A DNA stretch of 64,000 bases from JAOXRU01 sp965247735 (GTDB lineage Bacteria; Bacteroidota; Bacteroidia; Flavobacteriales; Flavobacteriaceae). The position numbers and the translations under genes were made by a program. The notes beneath the pieces were generated by a model that was given only the letters and a program-made list of their open reading frames with translations, made no database searches and was not told the origin of the DNA. Positions 16,239 to 26,229 of the stretch are shown here, one piece after another. The stretch's first letter is position 1. The number at the start of each line of letters is the position of its first letter. The DNA lies in assembly GCA_965247735.1 (NCBI GenBank), contig CBDFHN010000002.1, positions 2,914,001-2,978,000 of the forward strand. Direction: 5' to 3'.

Positions 16239-16919
16239 ATGAATTGCATAAAAAAAACAGTCCTTGCCATTATCATCATGGCAACAACAACTATTAGCGC
16301 TCAAAAAAACATTAGAGATATTGGTGAGTTTGAGATCCTAAAAGCCTATGATGGTATTGAAATAGAACTCATACAATCTGACCATAACAGTGCAGAAATC
16401 ACAGGAGATCATACCGATAAAGTTACCATTGTAAATAAAAATGGGAAACTAAAAATTAGAATGAAGCTAGACAGAGTTTTTAGTGGCTACAGTACCTTTG
16501 TAAAACTATACTACAACAGCACCATAACAACTATAGATGCTAATGAAAACGCAAAAGTATTTTCAAAAGATAAAATTAAACAAACAGGCTTATTGCTAAA
16601 AGTGCAAGAGGCAGCAGATATAAGTCTTAATGTAGATTTAACACAATTAGAAATTAAAGCTGTAAGTGGTGGTGTAATTACTACACAAGGAAACTCAAAA
16701 AACCAAGATGTATTCGCAAGTACAGGAGGTTATTATAATGCTGAAGACTTACTAAGTAACAGAACAAATGTAAGCGTTAATACAGGAGGTTTTACTACCA
16801 TTAATGCAGCTGAACATGTTAAAGCAAAAGTAAGGGCAGGAGGAAGAATTAATATCCATGGAAATCCAAAATCTATTGACAAACAGATATTTTTAGGAGG
16901 CCGTATTGTAGAACACTAG
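16239..16919 (+). CDS. Exported head GIN domain protein (DUF2807-like)
   Basis: A 226-aa protein with a signal peptide (residues 1-21, ending ISAQ). The remainder is the beta-strand-rich putative auto-transporter adhesin head GIN domain: an F-x-x-L-K-A-Y-D-G-I-E-I-E-L start, a central NENAKVF segment, and repeated Gly-rich turns (VSGGVITTQGNSKN, ASTGGYYNAEDL, VRAGGRINIHGNP). Most Bacteroidota encode several such periplasmic or surface proteins; their function is not settled. It has no membrane anchor or T9SS signal. Monocistronic. Confidence 0.85.
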   Translation: MNCIKKTVLAIIIMATTTISAQKNIRDIGEFEILKAYDGIEIELIQSDHNSAEITGDHTDKVTIVNKNGKLKIRMKLDRVFSGYSTFVKLYYNSTITTIDANENAKVFSKDKIKQTGLLLKVQEAADISLNVDLTQLEIKAVSGGVITTQGNSKNQDVFASTGGYYNAEDLLSNRTNVSVNTGGFTTINAAEHVKAKVRAGGRINIHGNPKSIDKQIFLGGRIVEH

Positions 16920-17003
16920 TTATCTTTTCTTAACTTTGTTTTTACAATCCTTATTATAGGTATAATTACCTTATAAGCCTTGTATAAACTTACGGATAAC
17001 TAT

Positions 17004-17690
17004 ATGCAAGAAATTTTAACAGCTTCCTTACTAGGCTTTGTATTGGCATTTACCATTGGGCCTGTTTTTTTTGTACTTATAGAAACAAGTATTACCAAAG
17101 GTTTTAAAAGCGCTTTAATCTTTGATTTAGGCGTAATTATTGCAGATATCATCTATATTGCTATTGCTTTTTATAGTACCAGTAAGATTGTTGAAAAAAT
17201 AAAAGACGATCCAAATTTTCTGATTTTTGGAGGTATTATTCTTGCTATTTATGGTCTGGTTTCCTTTTTAAAAGTAACTAAAAAAACCTATAGGCAAATT
17301 ATAAAGGAACATAAATCTGTTGCCATTCAAAAACAATACGGACAACTGTTTATCAAAGGATTACTTCTTAATTTCATTAATATCGGTGTGCTTATTGGCT
17401 GGCTAGGCTTTATTGTTATTGCTAACTCTATGGCAAGTACAACAGAAGGTGTTTTTATCTTTTTAGGAACCATATTAGCCAGTTATTTCCTTACCGATAT
17501 TGCCAAAATAGTAATTGCCAAAAAACTTAAAAGTAAACTTACACCAAAACGAATTTTTAAAAGCAAAAAACTTATTGCCCTTATTATTTTAGGCTTTGGA
17601 ATACTACTTGTAGTACAAGGTTTTTTCCCTGAAGAAAAAGCGAGATTTAAAAACGCGATTGAAGATATTAAAAAAGAACGATTGAAGTAG
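17004..17690 (+). CDS. LysE/RhtB family amino-acid exporter-like translocator
   Basis: A 228-aa protein with about six hydrophobic segments. The start at 17004 is preferred to the ATG at 16980 because it leads straight into helix 1 (MQEILTASLLGFVLAFTIGPVFFVLIETSITKGFKSALIFDLG), which carries the family G-P-x(n)-G-x(n)-G pattern. Later helices include FLIFGGIILAIYGLVSFLK and NFINIGVLIGWLGFIV. Members export amino acids or other small metabolites across the cytoplasmic membrane; the substrate here cannot be predicted. The tail is basic. Confidence 0.85.
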   Translation: MQEILTASLLGFVLAFTIGPVFFVLIETSITKGFKSALIFDLGVIIADIIYIAIAFYSTSKIVEKIKDDPNFLIFGGIILAIYGLVSFLKVTKKTYRQIIKEHKSVAIQKQYGQLFIKGLLLNFINIGVLIGWLGFIVIANSMASTTEGVFIFLGTILASYFLTDIAKIVIAKKLKSKLTPKRIFKSKKLIALIILGFGILLVVQGFFPEEKARFKNAIEDIKKERLK

Positions 17691-18193
17691 AAGTAAAATT
17701 ATCAGTTCTTTGTTTTGACTTGCAATAGCTTAGTATTATTCAATATAATTGAGATTATAATCCAGTTTTAAAATAGATCATATTTTTAACTATTAATAAG
17801 ATTATTTTAACTCATAAACTAATTTTCTAAAGAAAAAGCAAGATTTAAAAATGCTTTTTAAGGTCTTAAACAGCTGGAAATACTAAATATTATTTTCTAA
17901 AAAATTCTAGTTTTTACAGGAACTAAACCCGTCGTTATTAGATTCTATCTGAAGAATCAAATCTTGTGTTAACTATAGCTATGCTTTAGATAAACAACGT
18001 ATAATATATATTATTTACTCAAATACAAACCCAGATGTATTTCATCGAAAATAACTAAAAATGTTTTTTTTCTAAAAAAAATAAAATACTTTTAGACTTG
18101 TATTTTCTCAATACAAAGAAATATTTATCTATTACTTGAATCATATTCTATGGTTGAGGTCTGATTTAAAACGAATATTATAACCTAAAAAAA
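17691..18193. other. 503-bp gene-free stretch with a fragment matching the lysE-like gene's 3' end
   Basis: No frame of interest on either strand. Bases 17829-17855 (AAAGAAAAAGCAAGATTTAAAAATGC) match 17631-17656 inside the LysE-like gene at 22 of 26 positions, suggesting a decayed partial duplication of its end. A 15-bp motif GATGTATTTCATCGA at 18034-18048 also occurs at 4418-4432 upstream of another gene for an exported protein. Confidence 0.5.
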
Positions 18194-21100
18194 ATGACAC
18201 TATTAACAAAAATGGAATCAAAGCCTCTACTATGTTTGCTATTTGCTATAACAATGACATTTTGTTTTGGGCAAGATTTACCAAAAATTATTCCAGCATC
18301 GCCTAATACAGCATCTTTAGGCAAGTATCTGGAAACTCCAGTTTCATATGAAACTGGAATACCAAATATTAAAGTCCCTATATATACTATTAAGGAGGGA
18401 GATGTCTCTTTACCCATCTCTTTATCATATCATGCAGGTGGAATAAAAGTAGAAGAAGTTGCTTCTTGGGTTGGGCTTGGCTGGTCTCTGAATGTTGGTG
18501 GCCTAATCTCAAGAACAACTAAAGGGCTACCCGATGACACATCAATTAATGGGTATATGTATACTCAAAACTCAGTTCAAGATTTAAAAGATCTACCCCA
18601 TAACAGTTCATCAATCTATAATATGATCACCAATAGTTTACTCGGATATCAAGATTATGAACCTGATATATTCAGTTTTAATTTTGGAGGGTATTCTGGG
18701 AAGTTTTCTTATGATCAAATAAGTGGAGTTTTTTTTCAAATGCCCTATTCAAATATTAAAATAACACCTATATATGAAAACACTGGCGGTAAGATAACCA
18801 GTTGGGTATTTACGACTCCTGATGGTGTCAAGTATTATTTTGGAATATCTAAAGATCAGTTAAGGACAGCTACAGATTTTAATAGCAATTCGTTTGGTTA
18901 TACATATTCAAACAATAACTATTCTATTCCTAGCGATGGCTTTCCATTGTCCGCTCATATTACTTCTTGGCACTTAATGGATATTGTCTCACCAACGACC
19001 AAGCATATTAAGTTTGTTTATCAAAAGCAGAATAACATTAAGCAAACCAGTAAGACCGGGGAAACATATACGAAGAGTTGTGGAGAAAATTCACATCCAT
19101 ATAGTGTTTCTTTTGTTGAGAATTATTTAGAGCAATCTGTTATTAAGGAAATTGTTTTTTCTAACGGAAAAGTTGAATTTATTGAAGATATAAATACAAG
19201 AACTGATCTTAGCGGAGCAAAGGCTTTAAAAAGCATAAAAATCTACACCCAAAATAACATTTTGAAAAGCTACAACTTAAACTATGATTATACAATGTCT
19301 CCAATTGAAACGGGTAAATGGATAAATATTGGAGATAAAAACCAAAGACGCTATCGATTACGATTATTAACATTAGAAGAAGAAAACAGTATTGGCGAAA
19401 AGTTACCTCCTTTTAGTTTTGAATACAATAATATTCCATTGCCAAGTCGCTTTTCTAACGCGCAAGATTATTGGGGGTATTATAACGCCATGACCTCTAA
19501 TACTAGCTTAATACCAGAAGTATTAATTGGTCAACTATATCTAGGAGAAGCAAATAGAACCGTTGACACTTTAAATTCTCAAGCTGGTATGCTCAATAAA
19601 ATTACATACCCCACTGGTGGAAGCACTGAATATCTTTTTGAAAGCAATACAGCTTCTAACATCATAAGCAAAATTAGCACCTATTACAACATTAGAAACA
19701 GAGGAAGCAATAATTATTTTAGTTTTATAAAGGCTCCAGCTAATGAAAATGGTCCATCCCAATACGCTAAAGAGTTTACCATAGCGCATGACTTGATTGA
19801 ACCAACACATATTTCAGTTTCAGTAACAGGATGTGCAAACCCTGATCAAATTTCTGATTTCTCATGTGATTATGTTTTAAAAATTAAAGGAGTAACCGAT
19901 CCTCTTTTTAATTTAGACATTGGTAGTACTAGTTTTACTTATAAATTTCCCGTTGGAACTTATAGAATTGAAGCTTTAGAAATAGGTTTAGGCGAGAATA
20001 CTGACACTTCTGATTTTTCTTATACGATGAATTGGTGGGAAGACGCACACCCTGAGTACTTAAATGTTGGAGGACAGCGAATAAAAAAAATTATTCTAAA
20101 TGACGGTAGCGGTACTGTTATAGAAAAAAGATATCGCTATAATTATTTAGACAATAATTTAACTAGCGGAACTATTATATCCACACCAGTATTTTTGGAC
20201 ACTGATTTTTTTAACGGAACTTGTAGCCCACCAGGACCTGTAAGCCGAATAACATCATATAGCCAAGCACCTTCTGTTTTCGTAAAAGGGAATGTAATGG
20301 GCTATAGTAATGTTACTGAATTAAGGAGTGATAATGTAAAAACAGAATATTCGTTTTCTTTTTCTGGAGATTTTCAACATTATACCACTTACCCAGGATT
20401 AGTACATTTACCAGATCTATACATTGGTTGGATAAGAGGTAACCTTCTTAAAAAGGAAGAGTTTAGTATTAAAAATGGTTTTTACAGATCCGTATCAAGA
20501 ATAGAAAATGAATACGAAAGAGTAGGAACTACGCCAATAGTAAATCATGGATTAAATGTTGTTTCTACAATTAGCGGTAACGGCCCGGCCTCCTTTAAGT
20601 ACGGGTTTTATAGCGCGGTAAGTGAGTGGTATAGGATACACAAAACTACATCCACTTCATTTTTTGACAACAATAAGGAGGTTATAAGCATTCAAGATTT
20701 TACTTATAACAATAATCCTTTACTAGCATCAAAGTCCAAAATAACAACTAGTGATTCTAAGCCTATTATAACAAAAAACTATTACCCCGAAGATGTCGAC
20801 ACTATAACATCCTTAGCAAATGGAGAACTAAGTATTTTAGAAAAATCTGCAATTGATAGATTAAAAACAAATGATCTACATCAAATATCCATACCAATTC
20901 AAATAGAAAAATATAAAGATAAAAATGGGAATGATATTGCGGAAGCAAACGAGCTATTAAGCGTTCAACGAACCAATTATAAGGATTGGGGTAATGATAT
21001 TGTATTACCCAAAGACATAGAAACCTTAAAAGGAATTTATAGCATCAATACAAATGAATTAAGAAAAAAAATAGTTTTTCATCATTATTATTCAAATGGT

Positions 21101-21472
21101 AACATCAAAGAAATAAGCAAAAAGGACGGCACTAAAATTGTATATATCTGGGGTTACAATAATCAATTCCCAGTTGCAAAAGTTGAAAATACTAGTTATA
21201 GTGCTATAGAAGCGTTATCCACATTTGATGTTGATTTTGATTTGGGAGCAGGTGGCCTAAGCACGCAACAAGCTAACTCTTTAAGAAATGATCTTACAGC
21301 GGCATTGGTTACCACTTATACTTACGACCCACTTATTGGGCTTATCAGCACTACAGACCCTAGAGGTACTAAAACCTATTACTCATATGATAGTTTTAAT
21401 AGATTAAAGAATGTAAAAGATGCCGATGGTAATTTGATTACAAATTATAACTATCACTACAAAAACCAATAA
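18194..21472 (+). CDS. Large exported YD/RHS-repeat-type protein, first gene of RHS pair
   Basis: A 1092-aa protein with a signal peptide ending about residue 27 (TFCFGQ); an alternative start at 18212 keeps it. After the cleavage site comes a SpvB/TcaC-like start (LGKYLETPVSYETGIPNIKVPIYTIKEG, LPISLSYHAGGIKVEEVASWVGLGW), then a long beta-rich body with PTGGSTEYLFE, and only a few YD repeats at the end (TTYTYDPLIGLISTTDPRG, YYSYDSFNRLKNVKDADGN). Bacteroidota RHS loci often carry such a large partner next to the core-bearing RHS gene. The stop overlaps the next start by one base (TAATG), so the two are co-translated. It likely forms the N-terminal part of a shared shell. It has no toxin tip. 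Confidence 0.8.
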   Translation: MTLLTKMESKPLLCLLFAITMTFCFGQDLPKIIPASPNTASLGKYLETPVSYETGIPNIKVPIYTIKEGDVSLPISLSYHAGGIKVEEVASWVGLGWSLNVGGLISRTTKGLPDDTSINGYMYTQNSVQDLKDLPHNSSSIYNMITNSLLGYQDYEPDIFSFNFGGYSGKFSYDQISGVFFQMPYSNIKITPIYENTGGKITSWVFTTPDGVKYYFGISKDQLRTATDFNSNSFGYTYSNNNYSIPSDGFPLSAHITSWHLMDIVSPTTKHIKFVYQKQNNIKQTSKTGETYTKSCGENSHPYSVSFVENYLEQSVIKEIVFSNGKVEFIEDINTRTDLSGAKALKSIKIYTQNNILKSYNLNYDYTMSPIETGKWINIGDKNQRRYRLRLLTLEEENSIGEKLPPFSFEYNNIPLPSRFSNAQDYWGYYNAMTSNTSLIPEVLIGQLYLGEANRTVDTLNSQAGMLNKITYPTGGSTEYLFESNTASNIISKISTYYNIRNRGSNNYFSFIKAPANENGPSQYAKEFTIAHDLIEPTHISVSVTGCANPDQISDFSCDYVLKIKGVTDPLFNLDIGSTSFTYKFPVGTYRIEALEIGLGENTDTSDFSYTMNWWEDAHPEYLNVGGQRIKKIILNDGSGTVIEKRYRYNYLDNNLTSGTIISTPVFLDTDFFNGTCSPPGPVSRITSYSQAPSVFVKGNVMGYSNVTELRSDNVKTEYSFSFSGDFQHYTTYPGLVHLPDLYIGWIRGNLLKKEEFSIKNGFYRSVSRIENEYERVGTTPIVNHGLNVVSTISGNGPASFKYGFYSAVSEWYRIHKTTSTSFFDNNKEVISIQDFTYNNNPLLASKSKITTSDSKPIITKNYYPEDVDTITSLANGELSILEKSAIDRLKTNDLHQISIPIQIEKYKDKNGNDIAEANELLSVQRTNYKDWGNDIVLPKDIETLKGIYSINTNELRKKIVFHHYYSNGNIKEISKKDGTKIVYIWGYNNQFPVAKVENTSYSAIEALSTFDVDFDLGAGGLSTQQANSLRNDLTAALVTTYTYDPLIGLISTTDPRGTKTYYSYDSFNRLKNVKDADGNLITNYNYHYKNQ

Positions 21473-24400
21473 TGATGAAAACAGCAACAAAAAAAACAAC
21501 ACATCTTTTCCTGTTTTTTGTATTGATAATAGGATTTAATGCTTCTGCTCAATTTGGAGGAGGATGTACGCTAAATAGTTTTTCTCCTTCTTCACTTGTT
21601 TTTAACCATTCGGGAGGAACTAAAACCATGTCTATTAGTTATTCTGGCCCAGTATGTATAGAGTTTCTTTCTTTTACGAATACTCCTAGTTGGTTAACAA
21701 TTTCTCAAAATAATGTAAATAGCATAAGTATCACTTGCCAAACTAATCCCAATAATGTAGGAAGAAATTTAAATATAAACTATACTTACGATGGCAATCC
21801 TGGAAGTTTTAATGTTACACAAACTGCTACTCCTACCTTCTGGTTTTATGATGGTGATGGCGATGGTTATGGAGATGCAAATGTTAGTTTATCAGATACT
21901 AGTCAACCTTCTGGTTATGTAAGTAATAGTAATGATTATGACGACAGTACTGTCAATATTACCAACATTGCTCCTCAGCATTTTTACAAAGATGGAGATG
22001 GCGATAGTTATGGAAATCCTAGTATTAGTGTGTATTATAGTGTTAAACCAGCAACTTATGTAACTAATAATAGCGATTATGATGATACTACTAATAAAAT
22101 CACCAACATTGCTCCTCAGAATTTTTATAAGGATGCTGATGGAGATGGTTATGGAAATCCTAGCATTAGTGTATATTATAGTGTTAGGCCGTCAACTTAT
22201 GTAAGTAATAATAGTGATTATAATGACAATACAGCTAACATTACCAATATTGCTCCACAAACCTTTTATAAAGATGCCGATGGTGATGGTTATGGAAATT
22301 CTAGCATTAGTGTGTATTATAGTGTAAGACCAGCAACTTATGTAAGTAATAATAGTGATTATAATGACAATACATCCAATATTACCAATATTGCCCCACA
22401 GACCTTTTACAAGGATGCAGATGGTGATGGTTATGGAAACCCTAGCATTAGTGTGTATTACAGTGTAAGACCAGCAACTTACGTAAGTAATAATAGTGAT
22501 TATAATGACAGCACATCCAACATTACCAATATTGCTCCACAGACTTTTTATAAGGATGCCGACGGAGATGGTTATGGAAACCCTAGCATTAGTGTATATT
22601 ATAGTATTAGGCCGTCAACTTATGTAAGTAATAGTAGTGATTATAATGATAGTACTGGTAATATCACCAATATTGCCCCACAAACCTTTTATAAGGATAC
22701 AGATGGAGACGGTTTTGGAGACCCTAATGACAGCATATATTACAGTGTAATGCCTGCTGGTTATGTAATCGATAATACAGATGTTTGTCCTGCAATTTTT
22801 GGAACAAATAATGGATGTAAGTATTTAGCTCCAACATTAAGTGATGAAAATTATATTTATACTCAAACTTTTCAAAAACCAATAACAACTGAGGCTGGTA
22901 TTACAGAAGATAGCGATGTTATTGAGAGCATCACTTATTTTGATGGGCTAGGACGTACAAAACAACAAATAGGAATTAAGCAAAGTCCAAATAAAACGGA
23001 TCTAATCAGTCATATTTCTTATGATGCTTTAGGGAGACAAGATAAAGAATGGCTTCCCTATGTCCCAACAACAGCTGGAGCAGAAGGCAGTTATAGAACA
23101 ACCAACCAAGAAGTGGCAATCAATAGCTATTACACCACAAATTTCTCTGATGATTTAGGAGTTACACCAAATCCATATTCGCAAAAAACTTTTGAAAACT
23201 CTCCTTTAAATCGGGTTCTAGAACAGGCCGCCCCTGGAGAAAGCTGGAAAATTGGTAGCAGTATAGACGCAAATGGGCACTCAGATGGGCATAGCATAAA
23301 ATTTGACTACCAAACCAATACTGATACTGAAGTACGGTTATATTCGGTTTCTTTAGTTTTTGCAAACGATAGTTATACTCCTAGCTTAATTAATGATGGC
23401 TATTATAATGCTGCCCTACTTTTCAAAACCATCACCAAAGACGAAAACTGGACTGTAGGCAAAAACCATACTACAGAAGAATTCAAAAACAAACAAGGAC
23501 AAGTAGTATTAAAACGTACCTATGCCAACATTAACAATATCTCAACAGCACACGACACCTATTATGTCTATGATGATTATGGCAATTTAACTTATGTACT
23601 GCCACCAAAAGTGGATTTAACAGATGGAGTTAGTGTTGACGAATTAACAAATCTAGCCTATCAATACCAATACGACAACCAAAACCGATTAGTAGAAAAG
23701 CAAATACCAGGAAAAGGACGCGAATATATTGTTTATGACAATCTAGACAGACCTGTATTAACCAAAGATGCCTTAAACGATTGGCTTTTTACAAAGTATG
23801 ATGTATTTGGAAGAGTGGTATATACTGGTAAGTTTATTTCTGCACAAACCAGAGAGCAACTACAACAAGTTTTTGACAATAAACAAGGTACTCCGGAAGC
23901 CAATTACGAAACTAAAGTAACTACTGGTACCGGATATAACAATAGCTATTATACTAATAGTAATTTTCCAGATTTAAATATAGAAATCCTTACGGTAAAC
24001 TATTATGATGATTATAGTTTTGATCGTGATGGAGCGCCAACTAGTGTTGTTTCTTTTGGAGTTAATAGCACTAGCAATACCAAAAGCTTAGCAACAGGAT
24101 CTAAAGTAAAAGTTTTAGAAACTACCAATTGGATTACTTCAGTTAGTTATTATGATGAAAAAGCAAGAGCAATCTATGGCTATAGTAGAAACGATTATTT
24201 AGGAACTACTGATACTGTAAAAAGTGAACTGGATTTTGTAGGCAAAGTAAAGCAAACTGAAACTTCCCATACCAAAGATGGCACTACTACCATACTAACT
24301 GCCGATGTATTTAGCTATGACCATGTGGGACGTTTATTAACGCAAAAACAGATCATAAATAATGGTTCCGAAGAAGTAATCACAGAAAACAACTATGATG

Positions 24401-26229
24401 CCTTAGGGCAACTAGAAAGCAAAGGTGTAGGAGGTAAAGCTACACAGAGTAGATTGCAGACAGTAGATTATACCTATAACATTAGAGGATGGTTAACAGG
24501 TATTAACGATATTGCCAATACCAATAAATTGTTTAACTTTAAGCTTGATTATAACACAGGTTCAGGAGTGCATTTATACAATGGAAACATATCGGCAACA
24601 AGTTGGCGTACTGCCAATACGGATAGTGGGCTAAAAAGTTATGTCTACAGCTACGACGCCCTAAACCGAATTACTGCGGCAGATTATTCTTCAAACAGTG
24701 TAAATACTGGTCGTTATGATCTTTCTGGAGTTACCTATGACAAGATGGGGAACATCTTAACCCTAAATCGTAAAGGGCATACAAATGTTGGCGCTACTTC
24801 TTTTGGTGACATGGATTTACTAAACTATACTTATGATAGCGGAAATCAATTACAAAGTGTAACAGACAGTTCTACTAATGATTTTGGTTTTAAAGATGGT
24901 AATATGTCTGGAAATGATTATTCATATGATATCAATGGAAACCTTACTAGTGATAAAAACAAAGGAGTAACAAGTGTTTTATACAATCACTTGAATATGC
25001 CTACAGAGATTAAGTTTGATAATTCTGACACCAAGAAGATTAACTATTATTATACCGCAGATGGTATAAAAGTTCAGAAGGTTGTAAATGATAATGGTAG
25101 TATTAAAACAACTGATTATGCAGGTAATTATGTTTATGAAGACAATGCTTTAAAACAATTTTCTCATGGCGAAGGATATGTAGAGCCAAGCGGTAGTGGC
25201 TATCAATATGTATATCAACTTACTGATATTTGGGGAAATACTAGAATTACTTTTGCTGATGATGATAGTAGCGGTAATGTTACTAGTTCAGAAATAAGAA
25301 GAGAACAAAATTATTATCCCTTTGGATTAGAACATAAAGGATATAATGGTGCTTCTTATGGAGTGAAAAATAATTTAAAAACTTACCAAAAGCAAGAGTT
25401 TACTGAAGAATTAGGCTTAAACACTCATGAATGGAAATATAGAATGAGTGACGCAGCTATTGGGAGATTCTGGCAAGTAGATCCACTTGCGGAAGATTAT
25501 GTATATAACTCTACTTACGCATTCCAAGAAAATAAATTAGGTTCAGGTATCGAATTGGAAGGGTTAGAAAATGTTGAATGGAAATATATATGGAATTCCA
25601 AAACAGGAGGATATAATAAACCTATAAGATTTCAGCTAAATAATCCAATACCTAAATCAGGGACAAGGCATAATTTTGTAGGCGGTCCCGATGTGCAAGA
25701 AGGATTTGATAGTAGAGTTATTTTTATACCAGGAGAAAATTCTTTGGCTGGAGCATATGATATACAAGCAAAATCTCCTTCAAGAGTTTTAAGTGAATTT
25801 GCTCCTTTTACCTCTGTAACCAATGAAACATCTATTGGAGGTCAAACGGAATCCAAAAAAGGCTATATAGGAGGAAAGTTAGGTTTGAAACAAACATTAA
25901 ACAAATCAATAGTTACGTCGGATAAAAATGGAATTAGCTTTTTAAACAAAGGAGCTTCAACAACATTTACAGGAGGAATAAATATTATTCAAGGTTCGAT
26001 CGGATTGGACATATCTCAATCAAGCACTGGATCTCAAACGCATACAATAAGTATTTTAGGAGTAAAAATACAATCTGTATATAATTCAGATGGCAAGTTA
26101 AAGAGCACACAAATTTTCATACCTGAAACGGCAAAAAAGAAAGTAAGTTCTGGTGTTACAAATACAACAACAACAAAAGTCGGTTTTCAAAGAAAAGGTG
26201 TCACTATTAAAAATACAAAAGATGAATAA
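21472..26229 (+). CDS. RHS-repeat polymorphic toxin-like protein with BACON, metal-binding repeats, RHS core and variable C-terminal tip
   Basis: A 1585-aa protein with a signal peptide (about residues 1-27). A BACON-like domain (about 35-118) is followed by one partial and six 47-residue repeats with D-x-D-x-D-G-x-G (FYKDADGDGYGNPSISVYYS), a MopE-like calcium or metal-binding type. After residue 450 come a DUF6443-like segment (FDGLGRTKQQIGIKQSPN), YD repeats, and an RHS-associated core ending GRFWQVDPLAEDY ... ELEGLE (about 1366). The remaining 219 residues differ in composition and carry no nuclease, deaminase or ADP-ribosyltransferase motif I recognise, so this is a candidate new toxin tip. 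A lipoprotein gene overlaps the stop and may encode immunity. Confidence 0.88.
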   Translation: MMKTATKKTTHLFLFFVLIIGFNASAQFGGGCTLNSFSPSSLVFNHSGGTKTMSISYSGPVCIEFLSFTNTPSWLTISQNNVNSISITCQTNPNNVGRNLNINYTYDGNPGSFNVTQTATPTFWFYDGDGDGYGDANVSLSDTSQPSGYVSNSNDYDDSTVNITNIAPQHFYKDGDGDSYGNPSISVYYSVKPATYVTNNSDYDDTTNKITNIAPQNFYKDADGDGYGNPSISVYYSVRPSTYVSNNSDYNDNTANITNIAPQTFYKDADGDGYGNSSISVYYSVRPATYVSNNSDYNDNTSNITNIAPQTFYKDADGDGYGNPSISVYYSVRPATYVSNNSDYNDSTSNITNIAPQTFYKDADGDGYGNPSISVYYSIRPSTYVSNSSDYNDSTGNITNIAPQTFYKDTDGDGFGDPNDSIYYSVMPAGYVIDNTDVCPAIFGTNNGCKYLAPTLSDENYIYTQTFQKPITTEAGITEDSDVIESITYFDGLGRTKQQIGIKQSPNKTDLISHISYDALGRQDKEWLPYVPTTAGAEGSYRTTNQEVAINSYYTTNFSDDLGVTPNPYSQKTFENSPLNRVLEQAAPGESWKIGSSIDANGHSDGHSIKFDYQTNTDTEVRLYSVSLVFANDSYTPSLINDGYYNAALLFKTITKDENWTVGKNHTTEEFKNKQGQVVLKRTYANINNISTAHDTYYVYDDYGNLTYVLPPKVDLTDGVSVDELTNLAYQYQYDNQNRLVEKQIPGKGREYIVYDNLDRPVLTKDALNDWLFTKYDVFGRVVYTGKFISAQTREQLQQVFDNKQGTPEANYETKVTTGTGYNNSYYTNSNFPDLNIEILTVNYYDDYSFDRDGAPTSVVSFGVNSTSNTKSLATGSKVKVLETTNWITSVSYYDEKARAIYGYSRNDYLGTTDTVKSELDFVGKVKQTETSHTKDGTTTILTADVFSYDHVGRLLTQKQIINNGSEEVITENNYDALGQLESKGVGGKATQSRLQTVDYTYNIRGWLTGINDIANTNKLFNFKLDYNTGSGVHLYNGNISATSWRTANTDSGLKSYVYSYDALNRITAADYSSNSVNTGRYDLSGVTYDKMGNILTLNRKGHTNVGATSFGDMDLLNYTYDSGNQLQSVTDSSTNDFGFKDGNMSGNDYSYDINGNLTSDKNKGVTSVLYNHLNMPTEIKFDNSDTKKINYYYTADGIKVQKVVNDNGSIKTTDYAGNYVYEDNALKQFSHGEGYVEPSGSGYQYVYQLTDIWGNTRITFADDDSSGNVTSSEIRREQNYYPFGLEHKGYNGASYGVKNNLKTYQKQEFTEELGLNTHEWKYRMSDAAIGRFWQVDPLAEDYVYNSTYAFQENKLGSGIELEGLENVEWKYIWNSKTGGYNKPIRFQLNNPIPKSGTRHNFVGGPDVQEGFDSRVIFIPGENSLAGAYDIQAKSPSRVLSEFAPFTSVTNETSIGGQTESKKGYIGGKLGLKQTLNKSIVTSDKNGISFLNKGASTTFTGGINIIQGSIGLDISQSSTGSQTHTISILGVKIQSVYNSDGKLKSTQIFIPETAKKKVSSGVTNTTTTKVGFQRKGVTIKNTKDE
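21981..22790 (+). repeat. In-frame tandem repeat array, 141-bp units
   Basis: Five full units of 141 bp (47 codons) begin near 21981, 22122, 22263, 22404 and 22545, and a diverged sixth runs from 22686. Each encodes FYKD.DGD.YG.....SVYYSV.P.TYV.N...Y.D....ITNIAPQ. The DNA is highly similar between central units, pointing to recent unit duplication. Confidence 0.9.

Noticed and set aside
21981..22790. Regular repeats considered as a CRISPR array
   Set aside because: Units are 141 bp, in frame, and encode a known protein repeat; there are no unique spacers.
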